From assembly GCA_029783825.1 (NCBI GenBank), contig JAREIK010016253.1:211001-275000 (forward strand): DNA of 64,000 bases, written 5' to 3'. A program made the position numbers and the translations under genes. Each line of letters starts with the position of its first letter. The stretch's first letter is position 1. The DNA is from Sapria himalayana. Taxonomy: Eukaryota > Streptophyta > Magnoliopsida > Malpighiales > Rafflesiaceae. The notes beneath the pieces are model-generated. The model saw only the letters and a list, made by a program, of their open reading frames with translations, did no database searches and was not told where the DNA came from. Of this stretch, positions 39,898 through 51,191 are shown in pieces.

Positions 39898-41940
39898 TTA
39901 GCCTGTCCTACGAGGTTTCACAGGTGGATCTCGGAATGCTATCTGTTGTGCCAATACCGCTAACCATGACTCCATATAGGACATTTGTTGTTGCATTACA
40001 TTTTTAATTTCTTTCATCTCATCATTCATTTCTTTAATTTCTTGCATTTCTTCCATCAAATTAGTAAACTACTCATCCTTCTATTCTTTAATTTCATATA
40101 TTTCTTCCTTCAATATTAGATATCTACTCATCCTTCTATTCTTTAATTTATATATTTCTTCCTTTATATGAGATATCTACTCATCATTCTTTTTCATTTT
40201 GGTCTTCATAACTACAATACGTTCATTTATTTCCATTGCTTGTTGTTTGACTGCCTCATCCACCATTACTAAGACAGATGAATTAGAAGCATGATTGGTA
40301 CAACAAAATTCCACTACCTTCGAGCCAATTTTATACACTTGCTGCTTTTTATGACCTCTTATGGTCTCCAAATAAATAAGATCATAGTCACTTGGTTGAA
40401 GATCCATAGAATGCTCAACTTATTAATGAGAAACTGTCACACGTTCTGCCATTAGGTACTTGGATAAAATAGAGAAAAAAACTATTCTAGATATACAAAA
40501 ATTAAATAAATATTTTGCATTCCAACTAATTTTCAAAAGGTATTGTAGTATTATAAAATCTTATTAATATAAAAAGTTCTTATAACAATCATCTAAGACT
40601 TGTTATCAACGAACTAACCATCTACTTTCTTCACATGCATCTTCCTAATAATCTCATAAAAATTTGGATCTCGACCCAATTCTCTAGCCTAGAATATATT
40701 TTTATTAAGTCATTAAAAAACAAATGTCAAAAAAATTAACAAAATTAATAAAACCATGCAAAGATTTGATTTATTGGACTATTAGGACAACCACTAAATA
40801 TATAAATGTTTAAAATTTTAAAAGTGTACCATATCTCGAGCATATTCAATGCTCGACTTTGACCCTCCTGTCTATTGACAACTTCATGTTCCTAGTCCAA
40901 CTACCTCACTTCGTTGATTTTTGCTGGCAATATCAGATTTTTTATTCACATCTAGCTCCTCCCAATACTTAAGCCACTCGGGCCAGTCATCCTCTGATAT
41001 AAAATCAGGCCTTTCTTTGATATTCTTCAATTTATGGATAAAATCAGAATATCATTGAGTAGCTTTGATCTCTCATAATGACTTTATCTTTCCATCAAAT
41101 TTGGGTGCCCATGTGTACTGATTTATATATAGAAAAATCACAAAAGAATTTATATTAACAACAAAATTTTATTATTTACTACTTGAATAATATCCAACAT
41201 AATAGTTAAGTAATTTGATAATTATTTTTCAATGTGTTTGTTTTATTATTTTTACATGAAAGTCATTTAAATAGGACTCTTTTGTTGATTCAAAAACTTT
41301 CTTCCAGGAGAATGCTAAAGAATCATTAATTTTCTTGAAAGACTTTGTAATTATAGTCGAACACTTGTGAGATGGAATAAAACTGTACGAATAAATAAAT
41401 AACATTGAAAAAAAGTAAATCATAACAATATAAAAAAACCACTAACAGAAACATCAAAATTTTGTTTTCAAGTCATTTTTACATATTTCTTTTACCTCCC
41501 ATCCACAATCTCAATTTCTAACTTTGCACTGACTACAGAGGAAGACACATCATTTAATGATGTCGTTGGTTTTGTAATGAGGAAACTATTGGTGTACAAT
41601 ATGGTGTAGAAGATAGAGATGGATCAAAAGTGTGTGGAGGAAGCACAATGGGTGGTGGGCTTACATCTGATAAAGGTGATAGTAGAGGTCTCAATGATGG
41701 TGATTGTGATAGAAATGAAGATGGTGATTGTGATGTTAAAGTCTAGATATGGTGATAGAAATGAACATGATGTAGCATACTAGAAGAATTTGGTTCATTT
41801 ATGTGTCCACGTCCACCTCCATCATGGCCACATCCTTTAGGCACAATTTGCGATACAAAATAAAACATCGACAAACAATAAAGATATGATGAACAATCAT
41901 GCATTTTAGAATAAAATGCACCGATAAATTTCAACAAAAT
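39898..41940 (-). pseudogene. second CACTA gene, plant Transposase_24 (Ptta/En/Spm) family remnant
   Basis: This would be the second protein of a plant CACTA element, thought to act with the TNP2-type transposase. Reading right to left: a low-complexity Ser/Thr-Ile region (about 41,700-41,560); then ITKSFKKINDSLAFSW and ESYLNDFHVK (41,360-41,240), matching the family's early conserved block that ends W..E.F. After an apparent intron (about 41,230-41,130) comes YTWAPKFDGKIKSL (41,125-41,085), and then RPDFISEDDWPEWLKYW (41,010-40,960), DIASKNQRSE and a glycine/serine run (40,930-40,840). A last exon holds QVYKIGSKVVEF (40,340-40,300). The C-terminus is a Glu/Lys/Met coiled coil ending FRDPPVKPRRTG with a stop at 39,898-39,900. 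In-frame stops are present at several places, including W-to-stop changes. The coiled coil contains a ~54-bp tandem repeat with stops. The gene lies directly downstream of the TNP2 gene, as in intact elements. Confidence 0.75.
40069..40190. repeat. ~54-bp tandem repeat in the coiled-coil coding region
   Basis: ACTCATCCTTCTATTCTTTA recurs at 40,071 and 40,126, with a partial copy at 40,179. The spacing is 53-55 bases, about 18 codons. In the minus reading frame the units encode Lys/Glu/Ile-rich coiled-coil residues, each junction carrying a TAG stop. It was probably an in-frame expansion before or during decay. Confidence 0.8.
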
Positions 41941-41959
41941 ATAATTTTTTTTGATAGTT

Positions 41960-44900
41960 TAATATTATAATACAAATTATAACAATTTAATTATTGGCAT
42001 CCCTGTCATCCTCCAATGGATCTTCTGATATTTTGTCTGATTCCGATAGAAGTTCGAACTCATCTTCAAATAGAAATTGATCATCTTCAATTTCTATTAT
42101 GCTACCATTTGAATCACATAAATTTTTTGGATCTTCATCTACATTCATAGAGACAATATTATGTATGTCATCTTCTTGGAATGCCAGTGCAATATCTAAT
42201 TCTGCACTTCTTTGTTGTGATGTTGGAACATCAAATTTTGACAGAGCTTTGATTTTGCAAATCACCCACAATCACTCTTATCATGAGATAAACTCGGATA
42301 ATTACAATAATATACTTGAGCGGCATGAACTACCATAATAAATGGCTCATATCGATTATATCTGTGTTTATGGTTAACATCAAATAGCTTATAATCTGAA
42401 TGAATCTTTGTGCCCACATTTTGTGTAGGATTAAACTACTCGCACTTAAATAATACAATCCTGTTATTTTCGAGTCTAGGATACTCCAACTCAATAACTT
42501 CTTTGAGTTGACCATAAATCAATCTCATCTACATTATAACCTGCGCCTTTAATGCATACACTACTATTCATTGTTATTTTAGAAGAACCATGCCTGATTG
42601 TATGAAATTTATATCTATTAAAAAAATACTCAGGATAGGTTGTCACATATCTAAATGGGCCTTTACTTAGATTCTGAAATAAAATATTTGAATCTCCATT
42701 TGAAGGATCAATTGCAGTGACATAAATTTAAAAATTAATATTAACAAATATAAGATAATAATAAATTAAATAATTTAAAATTTTAAAACTTAATAATTCT
42801 CACATAATGTTTGAACCAATTCACAAATTCAGGATCTAGCGTATAATTGACATCTTTGCTAGAAATTGCTGGTTGCCTATATTTTAACTACTTGACATAA
42901 ATACTACACAAATATAAAAAAAAATAATATCAATTTTTAATAATTAATATTAAATATAAAATTAAACTATCATTAAACCTGCAACCATTTTGTGAAAACA
43001 TACTCAATATATGGTGCAGCCTCCTCACTATTAAGTAAGACATAGCTTCGGGTTGCTTTGTATTCTTCATCTATCATACATCTTTTTATTCCTCTTTCAA
43101 ATGCTCTTCCAGAGTTCTTGAAGATAGATAGTTTGTTCACAGAATCATCTTTTACCATCACATTACCTTCATCATTCCGAAGCATATTTATATGCTTTGT
43201 ATTGACATAATCCTCAAAATAATAAGAATAAAATGATGATGCTTCTTCTACTAACGATGCATTGTAAATTGAACCTTCAACTTATGCCTTATTTCTAACA
43301 TTCATTTTCAACTTACGAAGATACCTAAAACCACAATGTTAGGTTTCAATTATATTAAATTACAATATTACTTTATTTACAAAATAATAAAACACAGCAA
43401 ATTATATGTATTTACCTCTCAAAAGGATACATCCACCTATATTGCACTGGCCTGCTATCCTTGCTTCATATGCCAAATGGACTTGCAAATGCTCCATTGA
43501 GTCAAAAAACTTAATGGGAATATCTGTTCAAGTTTACAAATAATAAGTGAAATGTCATTCTCCAGCCTTACCATGTCATCTATTTTGATTATGGTTACAG
43601 TTAACTATTTGAAAAACAAACAAAGTTTTGTAAGGGCCTTTCAAACACTTAGGAGAAGTAATTCACATAATGCTTTTGGTATTAATCTCTGCATAAATAC
43701 GTGACAGTCATGACTTTTCATTCCAAATAACTTAAGATTCTTCATATCCACACATCTACCCATTTTTGACACATATCCATCATGGAATTTCAAAATTTTA
43801 ACCTATTCACACAATATATATCTTGCCTTCTTATCAAGCATGTAGCAAGCTTTAAGAATTTTTATGTTGCCACATTCAGTTTCAATTCAGGATGCCGACA
43901 GTAAACATTCAGCTCTTATCTTGATTTTAAAGTATTTTTTGTTTTTCCGTCTACATTAAGGATAATTTTGAAAACATTGTCAAATACAATTTTTTTGAAT
44001 ATGTATTACATTTAAGTTATGACGAATTAAATTGGACTTCCAATATGGCAAGTCACAAAATATACTACATTTCCTCCAGCCAAAATTATATATATTGGTC
44101 GATTACTTCCAGTAGTATCTTTTTTAGTTACCTTCTTCAAACCTAATCTCTAAAACTCTATAATAATATTATCTCCTAAACGAATTGCTGATGCAACTGT
44201 CATCATAATTTTATTTTTTCGAAATGTAGTTCTATTTCTTCAAAATGGATGATTCTTTAAATATGCAATAAAGTCAAAATTGTTTACCACTAAATTAGAG
44301 GGTAAATGCATCAAAATTTATCATGCAATACGGGAATATGAATCATCCTACACTACTCTAGCCATACAACATTGAATATGCAATAAAGTCACCTACCATC
44401 CACATAATGGCTACCTATATAATGAAATTTTGCTTCATTGAGATATCATATGTATCAATGCCAAAATCTCACAAATGATTTAACTCTGCAATAAGAAGCT
44501 GTATGAAAACATCCAACATGTCTTTAAGATTTTTTGGCCCTAGAACCAATATTGACAAAAACATATATTGCTTCTTCATACACAATCTTGGAGGCAAGTT
44601 ACAAGGTGTCACTATGACTGGTCATGTTGAATACTGTTGTCCAGATTGCCCAAATGGCTGAAATCCATCCATGTAGAGACCCAATCTCACATTTCGATTT
44701 TCAGCTGAAAAATGTTGATGTAAATAATTAAAATGCTTCCAAGCAAGTGAATCTGATAGATGATGCATTATCCCTTCTTCAACCACATTCTCATAATGTC
44801 ACCTCATAACATTTGCTGTAACATTTGATGTATATAGTCTCTATAATCGAGTAATTAATAAAAAATAATACATCTTCTTATATACAACCTTTAATTTTTG

Positions 44901-45549
44901 TGGCATATCTACAACACGAGGTACCTATTTAAACGAGGATGATCACAAAACATACAACTAATCAAATCACTATCACCACCCCAATATAACATAAATCCAT
45001 TTAAACAACAATCAATTTTTTTGGCTAAATTCCTCGTAGTAATTTCTTAGTGTTGTAAAAGTTATTAGTGATCAAATTATTATCAGGAACAATCTTTTTC
45101 ATTAGTTTTGTAACTTGATCATTTAATTTCTTAGACATATGATTTTCTGACTTAATGCTCATAAGTCGAGCCACAAGTGACAATTGTGAATATGTTTTAT
45201 AACCAAGCCATAATTCTTTATCTGCAGCTTTAAGCATTTCATAAAATTTCTAAGCTTCAGAATTAGGTGGGTCATCCATGTAATTCATATTGAAGTCAGC
45301 ACCAGTAGCTTGCATGATCATTCGATGGCATGTATTTGATGATTCTTCACCACAAGAAAATGATTCAGTATCCTCATTTTGGTCAATGTTCAGAGCCTTT
45401 GTACTTTTCCCATGATAAATCCAAACAAAATAATTTGGCACAAAGCCATATTTTGCCAAATGGTATCTTATAGTGTTTGCATCACGAAAAGGGATTTTCT
45501 TACACTTGCGATGAATACATGAACACTTTATTTTTTTCCATCCATCCAT
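41960..45549 (-). pseudogene. CACTA TNP2-like transposase, degenerate
   Basis: This is the main transposase type of plant CACTA elements; it cuts at the CACTA termini. The domain order is complete. A transposase-associated domain starts at 45,549 with C-x-C...C-K cysteines and ends near FVPNYFVWIYHG. Then ADKELWLGYKTYSQLSLVAR and NNFYNTKKLLRG (45,230-45,025), CMFCDHPRLN (about 44,930), and the catalytic region with VRLGLYMDGFQPFG (44,690-44,648), GPKNLKDMLDVFIQLL (about 44,545-44,495), YDISMKQNF (about 44,450-44,425) and a following WMVGDFIAYSML. The DUF4218 region shows LFGMKSHDCHVFMQ (43,731-43,690) and FFDSMEHLQVHLAYEARIAG (about 43,510-43,450), continuing to 42,973. The DUF4216 region shows FRYVTTYPEYFFNRY (about 42,650), MNSSVCIKG (about 42,560), VLFKC (about 42,455) and KLFDVNHKHRYNRYEPF (about 42,390-42,340), then an acidic tail to 41,987. 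Multiple stops and frameshifts make it non-functional. At least two gaps look like introns. Confidence 0.93.
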
Positions 45550-45944
45550 CTCGATTGACTACATGCAAAATTGATGAAAGTTTCAAGCCCACTCAAAAAA
45601 TATTTATTCAAAAATCAATTAATAAACCTTCTGTACATCCACTTATGATCTGAACTCATTTTGCCCTATTTTATTTACAAAAAGTAATGCTCAATCATTA
45701 TTTTGAATTAACCATTCTATTACTTCAAAATATACTAATATTTAATTAAAATTTTTTATAGATGAATATTTAAAAATTAAATATCATGAATATCAAGGCA
45801 ATACATTTTAAGAAACTACATAAATAGATAAAGCCATTTGTAGCACAATAAATATTACTAGATATCACAGTAATACTAGATAAAAGGAGCAAAATATGAT
45901 GATACACAAGAAAGGAAAGCAAAAAAGAAAGACATTTAAAGTTT

Positions 45945-46350
45945 GAAGGGGAGAGGGAGAGAGAGCACGCAAGAGAGAGAGAGAGAGAGAAGGTGGGGAG
46001 AGAGAGAGGATAGAGAAAAGGGAAGATGAGCGGAGAGAGAGAGAGAGAGAGGAGAGAGATGAGAGAGAGAGAGAAGGAGGGAGAGAGGGGGAGAGAAATG
46101 GTGATAGGGAGAGAGAGGGGGGAGAAATGGTGAAAGGGATAGGAGGGAAAGAGAGAGAGGGGAAGAGGGAGAGGGAGAGAGAGGGAAAGTGAGAGAAAGA
46201 GTGAGAGAGAAGGAGAGAGGGGGGGGAGAGAGAGATAGAACAAGCAAGAGAGGAGCGAGAAAGAAAATAACAAGAGAGTGTGTGTGACACATAAAGAAAA
46301 AATGGAATAGAGTGACAAAAATAATTAGAGAGGGATAGAGAGAGATAGAG
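45945..46350. repeat. (GA)n-rich microsatellite upstream of the CACTA transposase
   Basis: About 400 bases of GAGAGA with GGA, GGGAGA and TGGTGA variants, purine-only for long stretches on the + strand. In the transposase gene's sense it is a CT-rich tract about 400 bp upstream of the start, where plant promoters often carry CT microsatellites; a regulatory role is only a guess. Ser/Leu/Pro frames on the minus strand here (up to 182 codons) are artefacts. Confidence 0.9.
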
Positions 46351-46619
46351 AGTGCAGTGTTAGAATGAAAAATTATATAAAAGAAAATAAAATTTCTTCT
46401 ATATAAATCTATCAAATATTGCATCTTTTGTCATACATAACTTCATATTTGAGCTTGAGGCCCAAGGGTAGGAATTAGGTAAGAGTGCGACCCTTATTTG
46501 TAATATACCATATATGAGCCTGATCAACATGAACTCTCATGCTATATGCTTACATATTGTTGATATTATATCTTTTGCCATTTAATTTCAAGTTAGTGCA
46601 AGAAGTTAGTATTATCCCA

Positions 46620-47754
46620 AATATAATTATATGTTAGGATACATATAGTAAATGAAGTTATAAATAGTTACATATAGTAAACCATATAATCATATATAGA
46701 TATAAGCATACAAGTAGTTATAAGTAAATATAAATAAATCAATACAAAGTTATAAATAATTATATAGATTTACATATATGTATACATAATTAAAAATAAA
46801 GTTATATTTTTTTATATAGAGTTATTTATAGTTATAAGAATATGTATATATAGTTATACACATATAGCTAAACATTATGTTGTATGTTTTTATACATATA
46901 ATTATAAATATTGTTACATGTAGTTATACATATAGTTACATGTATAGTTAAACTTATATTTATACATGTATGTATATATATTTTATCATATAATTTCATA
47001 TATTTATACATATAGTTATGTATAGGTATGTATATACAAAAATTAATTTTTTATACTAATTTTTAAAAATGTATATTAAATAAATATTGTTAATTATATA
47101 TTTAAATATATTTATGTATGACGTTTTTATAGTCATACATATGGAAAGGTAGAATTATTTTTTATTATATGTTAGAATACATATAATATATATAGTTATA
47201 AAAAATTATATATCATTAAACATTTAGTTATATATATATTCATACTAGTAGTTAAATTAAGTTATAGATAAATATATACAAAGTTATAAATAAATATATA
47301 GATTTAAATATATGTATAGATATATGTATAAATAGTTAAAAATATAGTTATATTTAATTATATAAAGTTTTATTTAGCTTTACAAATATTTATATATAGT
47401 TATAGACATGTAATTTAAAATTATTGTTGTATGTTGTTACACATGTAATTATAAATATAGTTAGATGTGGTTATACATATAGTTACACGAATAGTTAAAC
47501 TTATATTTATACATGTATGTATATATATTTGTTCATATAATTTCATATATTTATACATATAGTTATGTATAGGTATGGATATGCTAAAATACATTTTTTA
47601 TACTAATATATAAAAATGTATATTAAATATATGTTGTTAATTATATATTTAAATATAGGTTATACATTAATAATATAAAATTGTGTATAGTTATATGTTA
47701 TTATACATATAATATATATAAGTTATAAAAAATTATATATCATTAAACATTTAG

Positions 47755-47823
<69 letters not shown>

Positions 47824-48860
47824 CATGAGTATTTATATTTAGTTATACATAAATATATGGAAAGTTATAAACAAATATATATATATATATTTACATATAT
47901 GTATAAATAGTTAAACATATAGTTATATTTAATTATATAAAGTTTTATTTAGTTTTAAAAATATTTATATATAGTTATACACATATAATTAAACATAATA
48001 TTATATGTTGTTATACATATAATTATAATTATAGTTACATTTGGTTATACATATAGTTACACGTATATTTAAACTTATATTTATACATGTAGGTATATAT
48101 ATTTATTTATATAATTTTATATATCTATACATATAGTTATGTATAGGTATATATATAATAAAATACATTTTTGAATACTAATATATACAAATTTATATTA
48201 AATATAAGTTTTAATTTATATATTTAAATATAGTTATATATAAAACTTTTATAGTAATACATATAATAAGATACGATTATTTATAGTTATTTGTTATTAT
48301 ACATATAATATATATAGCTATAAATAATTTTATATAGTTAAACATATAGTTATATATAGATATATTCACACAAATAGTTATACATAAATATATAAAGTTA
48401 TAAATAAATATATAGATTTACATATATGTATACATACGTATAGATATAGTTATATTTAATTATATAGTGTTAGATAGTTATACAATTATTTATATATAGT
48501 TATACAATTATATATATATATATAGTTATACGAATATTTATATATAGTTATACACATAAAGTTAAATATAATATTGTATGTTATTATACAAGTAATTATA
48601 AATATAGTTACATGTGATTATACATATAGTTACACATATAGTTATACCTATATATATACAATTAGGTATATATGTTTATTTATATAATTTTATATATCTA
48701 TACATATAGTTATGTATATGACTAGATATAGTAAAATATATTTTAGAATATTAAAATATAAAAATGTATATTAAATATAAGTTGTAAAATATATATTTAA
48801 ATATAGTTATGTATAATGCTTTTATAGTAATACATATAGTCAAAGACAATTATTTATAGT
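46620..48860. repeat. AT-rich satellite, ~550-575-bp unit, about four copies
   Basis: The landmark TAGTTATGTATAGGTAT occurs at about 47,013, 47,560 and 48,133, with a variant at about 48,706, giving periods of about 547, 573 and 573. Other landmarks keep step: AAACTTATATTTATACATG (46,941, 47,492, 48,071) and ATAAATAATATATAGA-type blocks. Internally the unit is itself made of short ATATAGTTATA words. One unit has a long (TA)n insertion at 47,755-47,820. No coding sequence. Confidence 0.88.
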
Positions 48861-48877
48861 TATATGTTTTTATACCT
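48861..48877. repeat. left target-site duplication of the ARF retrocopy
   Basis: TATATGTTTTTATACCT here matches TATATGTTCTTATACCT at 49,782-49,798 with one difference. The sequence resembles a piece of the surrounding satellite unit (TATATGTTATTATACATAT), so the insertion hit the satellite. Confidence 0.85.
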
Positions 48878-49781
48878 TTGGGATCCAATGGCAAAAAGGC
48901 ACAAAACAAAAAATAAACAAGTTCGGCTTACAACAGATCAGAACAATGTAAATTCAGTCTTGTATTTCAGGCATGCAATATATAAATATAAATAGAATTT
49001 GAATCCCCCTGGAAACATATGATGCCATCCACATAACAGAACAAAACTCAAAACAAATAGGCAAAGATTAGATCAACATCCAGATATGCCAACAAAGTTT
49101 ACCTCATCCTACTTATATTGTTTATGATTTACTGGCAATGTAATTGGAAAGCCGATCAAGACCCTCGTATAGGTCCTCACAAGAGGAAGCACTGTTGCTC
49201 TAAATCTACCAATGGCTTTGGAGAAGAGAGTGAAGTCCTAGATTGTCAGTAATTTTAGTTGCATTCATCGCATTGGGAATATCTTGCTTATTGGCAAACA
49301 CCAGCAAAATTGCATCTCGAAGCTTTTCCTCGTTATCACCCTATGCAACTCATCTCTGGATTCAACTACTCAATCTCTGTCATTGCTGTCTAACCACAAA
49401 TATGAGACCTTGAGTATTTTGGAAGTAATCTCTCCAGAAAATGTGAATATTGTCTTAACCCCCAAAATCCCACACAGTGAAATTAATGCTTTTCTATTTA
49501 TTAGTCTCTACATTGAAGAAAATAGTAGGAATTGTAGTGACAATTTCACCAAGCTTCAACTTATACAGAATGGTTGTCTTTCCACCAGCATCAAGACCTA
49601 TCATCAAAATCATCATCTCCTTGTTGGTAAACAGCCTGCTGAACAGCTTTGTGAACGTAAATCCTATTTCTTCCACTAAATATCAAATCCTTTGTCGTAT
49701 GGCAGTAAAAAGATATGATGAGAGAAAGAAACAGAATCAATAGACCTCAAGAGATGGTCACCATATAGAGAGGTCAACCTC
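48878..49781 (-). pseudogene. ARF1-like small GTPase retrocopy (processed pseudogene)
   Basis: ADP-ribosylation factors are Golgi small GTPases that recruit vesicle coats. Homology to the coding region runs from 49,667 down to a stop at 49,122-49,124, exactly 546 bases, the length expected for a 181-residue ARF plus stop, with no introns. Visible are [10 protein letters not shown], the P-loop [35 protein letters not shown], the guanine-specificity motif NKQD and the C-terminal DLYEGLDRLSNYIASK. Lesions: the start codon reads ATA; the DxGGQ motif has a stop at the catalytic Gln position; one inserted base before DSNDRD and one lost base about 60 bases later cancel out; three further stops lie after DSNDRD and around HW. 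The Gly that would be myristoylated is kept. About 110 bases of 5' and 240 bases of 3' sequence are included. The 17-bp flanking duplication proves insertion; no clear poly-A tail is left. Confidence 0.93.
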
Positions 49782-49798
49782 TATATGTTCTTATACCT
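49782..49798. repeat. right target-site duplication of the ARF retrocopy
   Basis: Partner of 48,861-48,877, sixteen of seventeen bases identical. The AT-rich satellite resumes immediately to the right. Confidence 0.85.
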
Positions 49799-50320
49799 AT
49801 AGTATACATAATTAAAAAATGAGTTATATATTATATATAAATATATTCATACAAGTAGTTATAAGTAATTATACATAAATATATACAAAGTTATAAATAA
49901 ATATATAGATTTAATTATATGAATACATATATGTATACATAGATACAAATTTAATTATATTTAATTATATAGTGTGTTACTTAGTTATACAAATATTTAT
50001 ATATAGTTATACACATATAGTTATAAATATGTATGTAGTTAACGATATAGTTATATATAATATTTTTATAGTTATACATATAGTAAACTACAATTATATA
50101 TAGCTATATATTATTATACGTATGATATATTTTGTTAAAAATATAGTTATATCGAATTACTCATTTAGTTATTAAATATTATATAGTTAAAAAAATAATT
50201 ATATATAGTTATTAATATAGTTATAAAAATGGTTTACATAGTTACAAATGTAGTTAAATATAATTATGAATAGTTTTATATTTTTATACAAATATTTATA
50301 AATAGTTATCATAAACTATG
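49799..50320. repeat. AT-rich ~570-bp satellite, continued after the insertion
   Basis: Continues with landmarks seen in the earlier units (ATACAAAGTTATAAATAAAT, ATATAGATTTA) from the point where the left part broke off, so one unit was split by the ARF retrocopy. The pattern degrades after about 50,150 and stops at about 50,320. Confidence 0.75.
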
Positions 50321-51124
50321 ATAACAACACACTCTCAAATGCCCAATTGAATTAAACCACTATAGAGAAAGAACTTGTATAAACAATCTTTTCTTTTGGC
50401 AAGTTAATATCATATTTAGTGGGAAACCAAAGTCATAGTATATATTAAATATTCTATAATCAAATATATCATAGAAAAGAAAGATATCAGGCCTAGATTG
50501 ATTTGATGGATTTTACTATTACAATAGTTTGAACTATAGATATTAGATAAGAAATTTACATATAATCAAAATTTAAAATAGCTTATCAATACTAGAAAAA
50601 AAGATAGAAGAGTTGTTGAAGAAGATATTAGATAGATTTTTTTATTTGAACAAATTATATTATTGAATGAAAATGTAACTCCAAGGTAAGCAGTATTGAA
50701 TGAACCTTATCATTGCAAGTAGTACTCTCATCAAAATATGAGGCAAAGTGTTATAGATGGGAGATTATAATATCTTGCAATATTGTCACTCTTTGCTCGT
50801 GCTCTCATGAATTGTGGAACATGTTAATAATTATGTGCTCAAGTATTTCTCTTCTCAAAAATAATGTTAATATTTACATATATATGCATAAATATATATG
50901 TGCATATACACTAACCTACACACACACATTTATACATCCATATACATTACTATACATTATATATCACAATACACATTTTTGTACTTTTGTATATATTCAC
51001 ACATGTATCTACATTTTCAAAGTAGTGTGTATATACTTGTATGAATACATATACTACTAAACACCCACACAAACACACACATATACCTATATACGTAATG
51101 TATTTTTAAAATTACACATGAAAC

Positions 51125-51191
<67 letters not shown>

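Noticed and set aside
45770..46424. Ser/Leu/Pro-rich minus frames up to 182 codons
   Set aside because: A translation of the CT microsatellite; three overlapping frames are equally open.
50713..51060. 115-codon frame with Cys-rich start
   Set aside because: The second half is a CA/TA microsatellite translation and the first half shows no motif.
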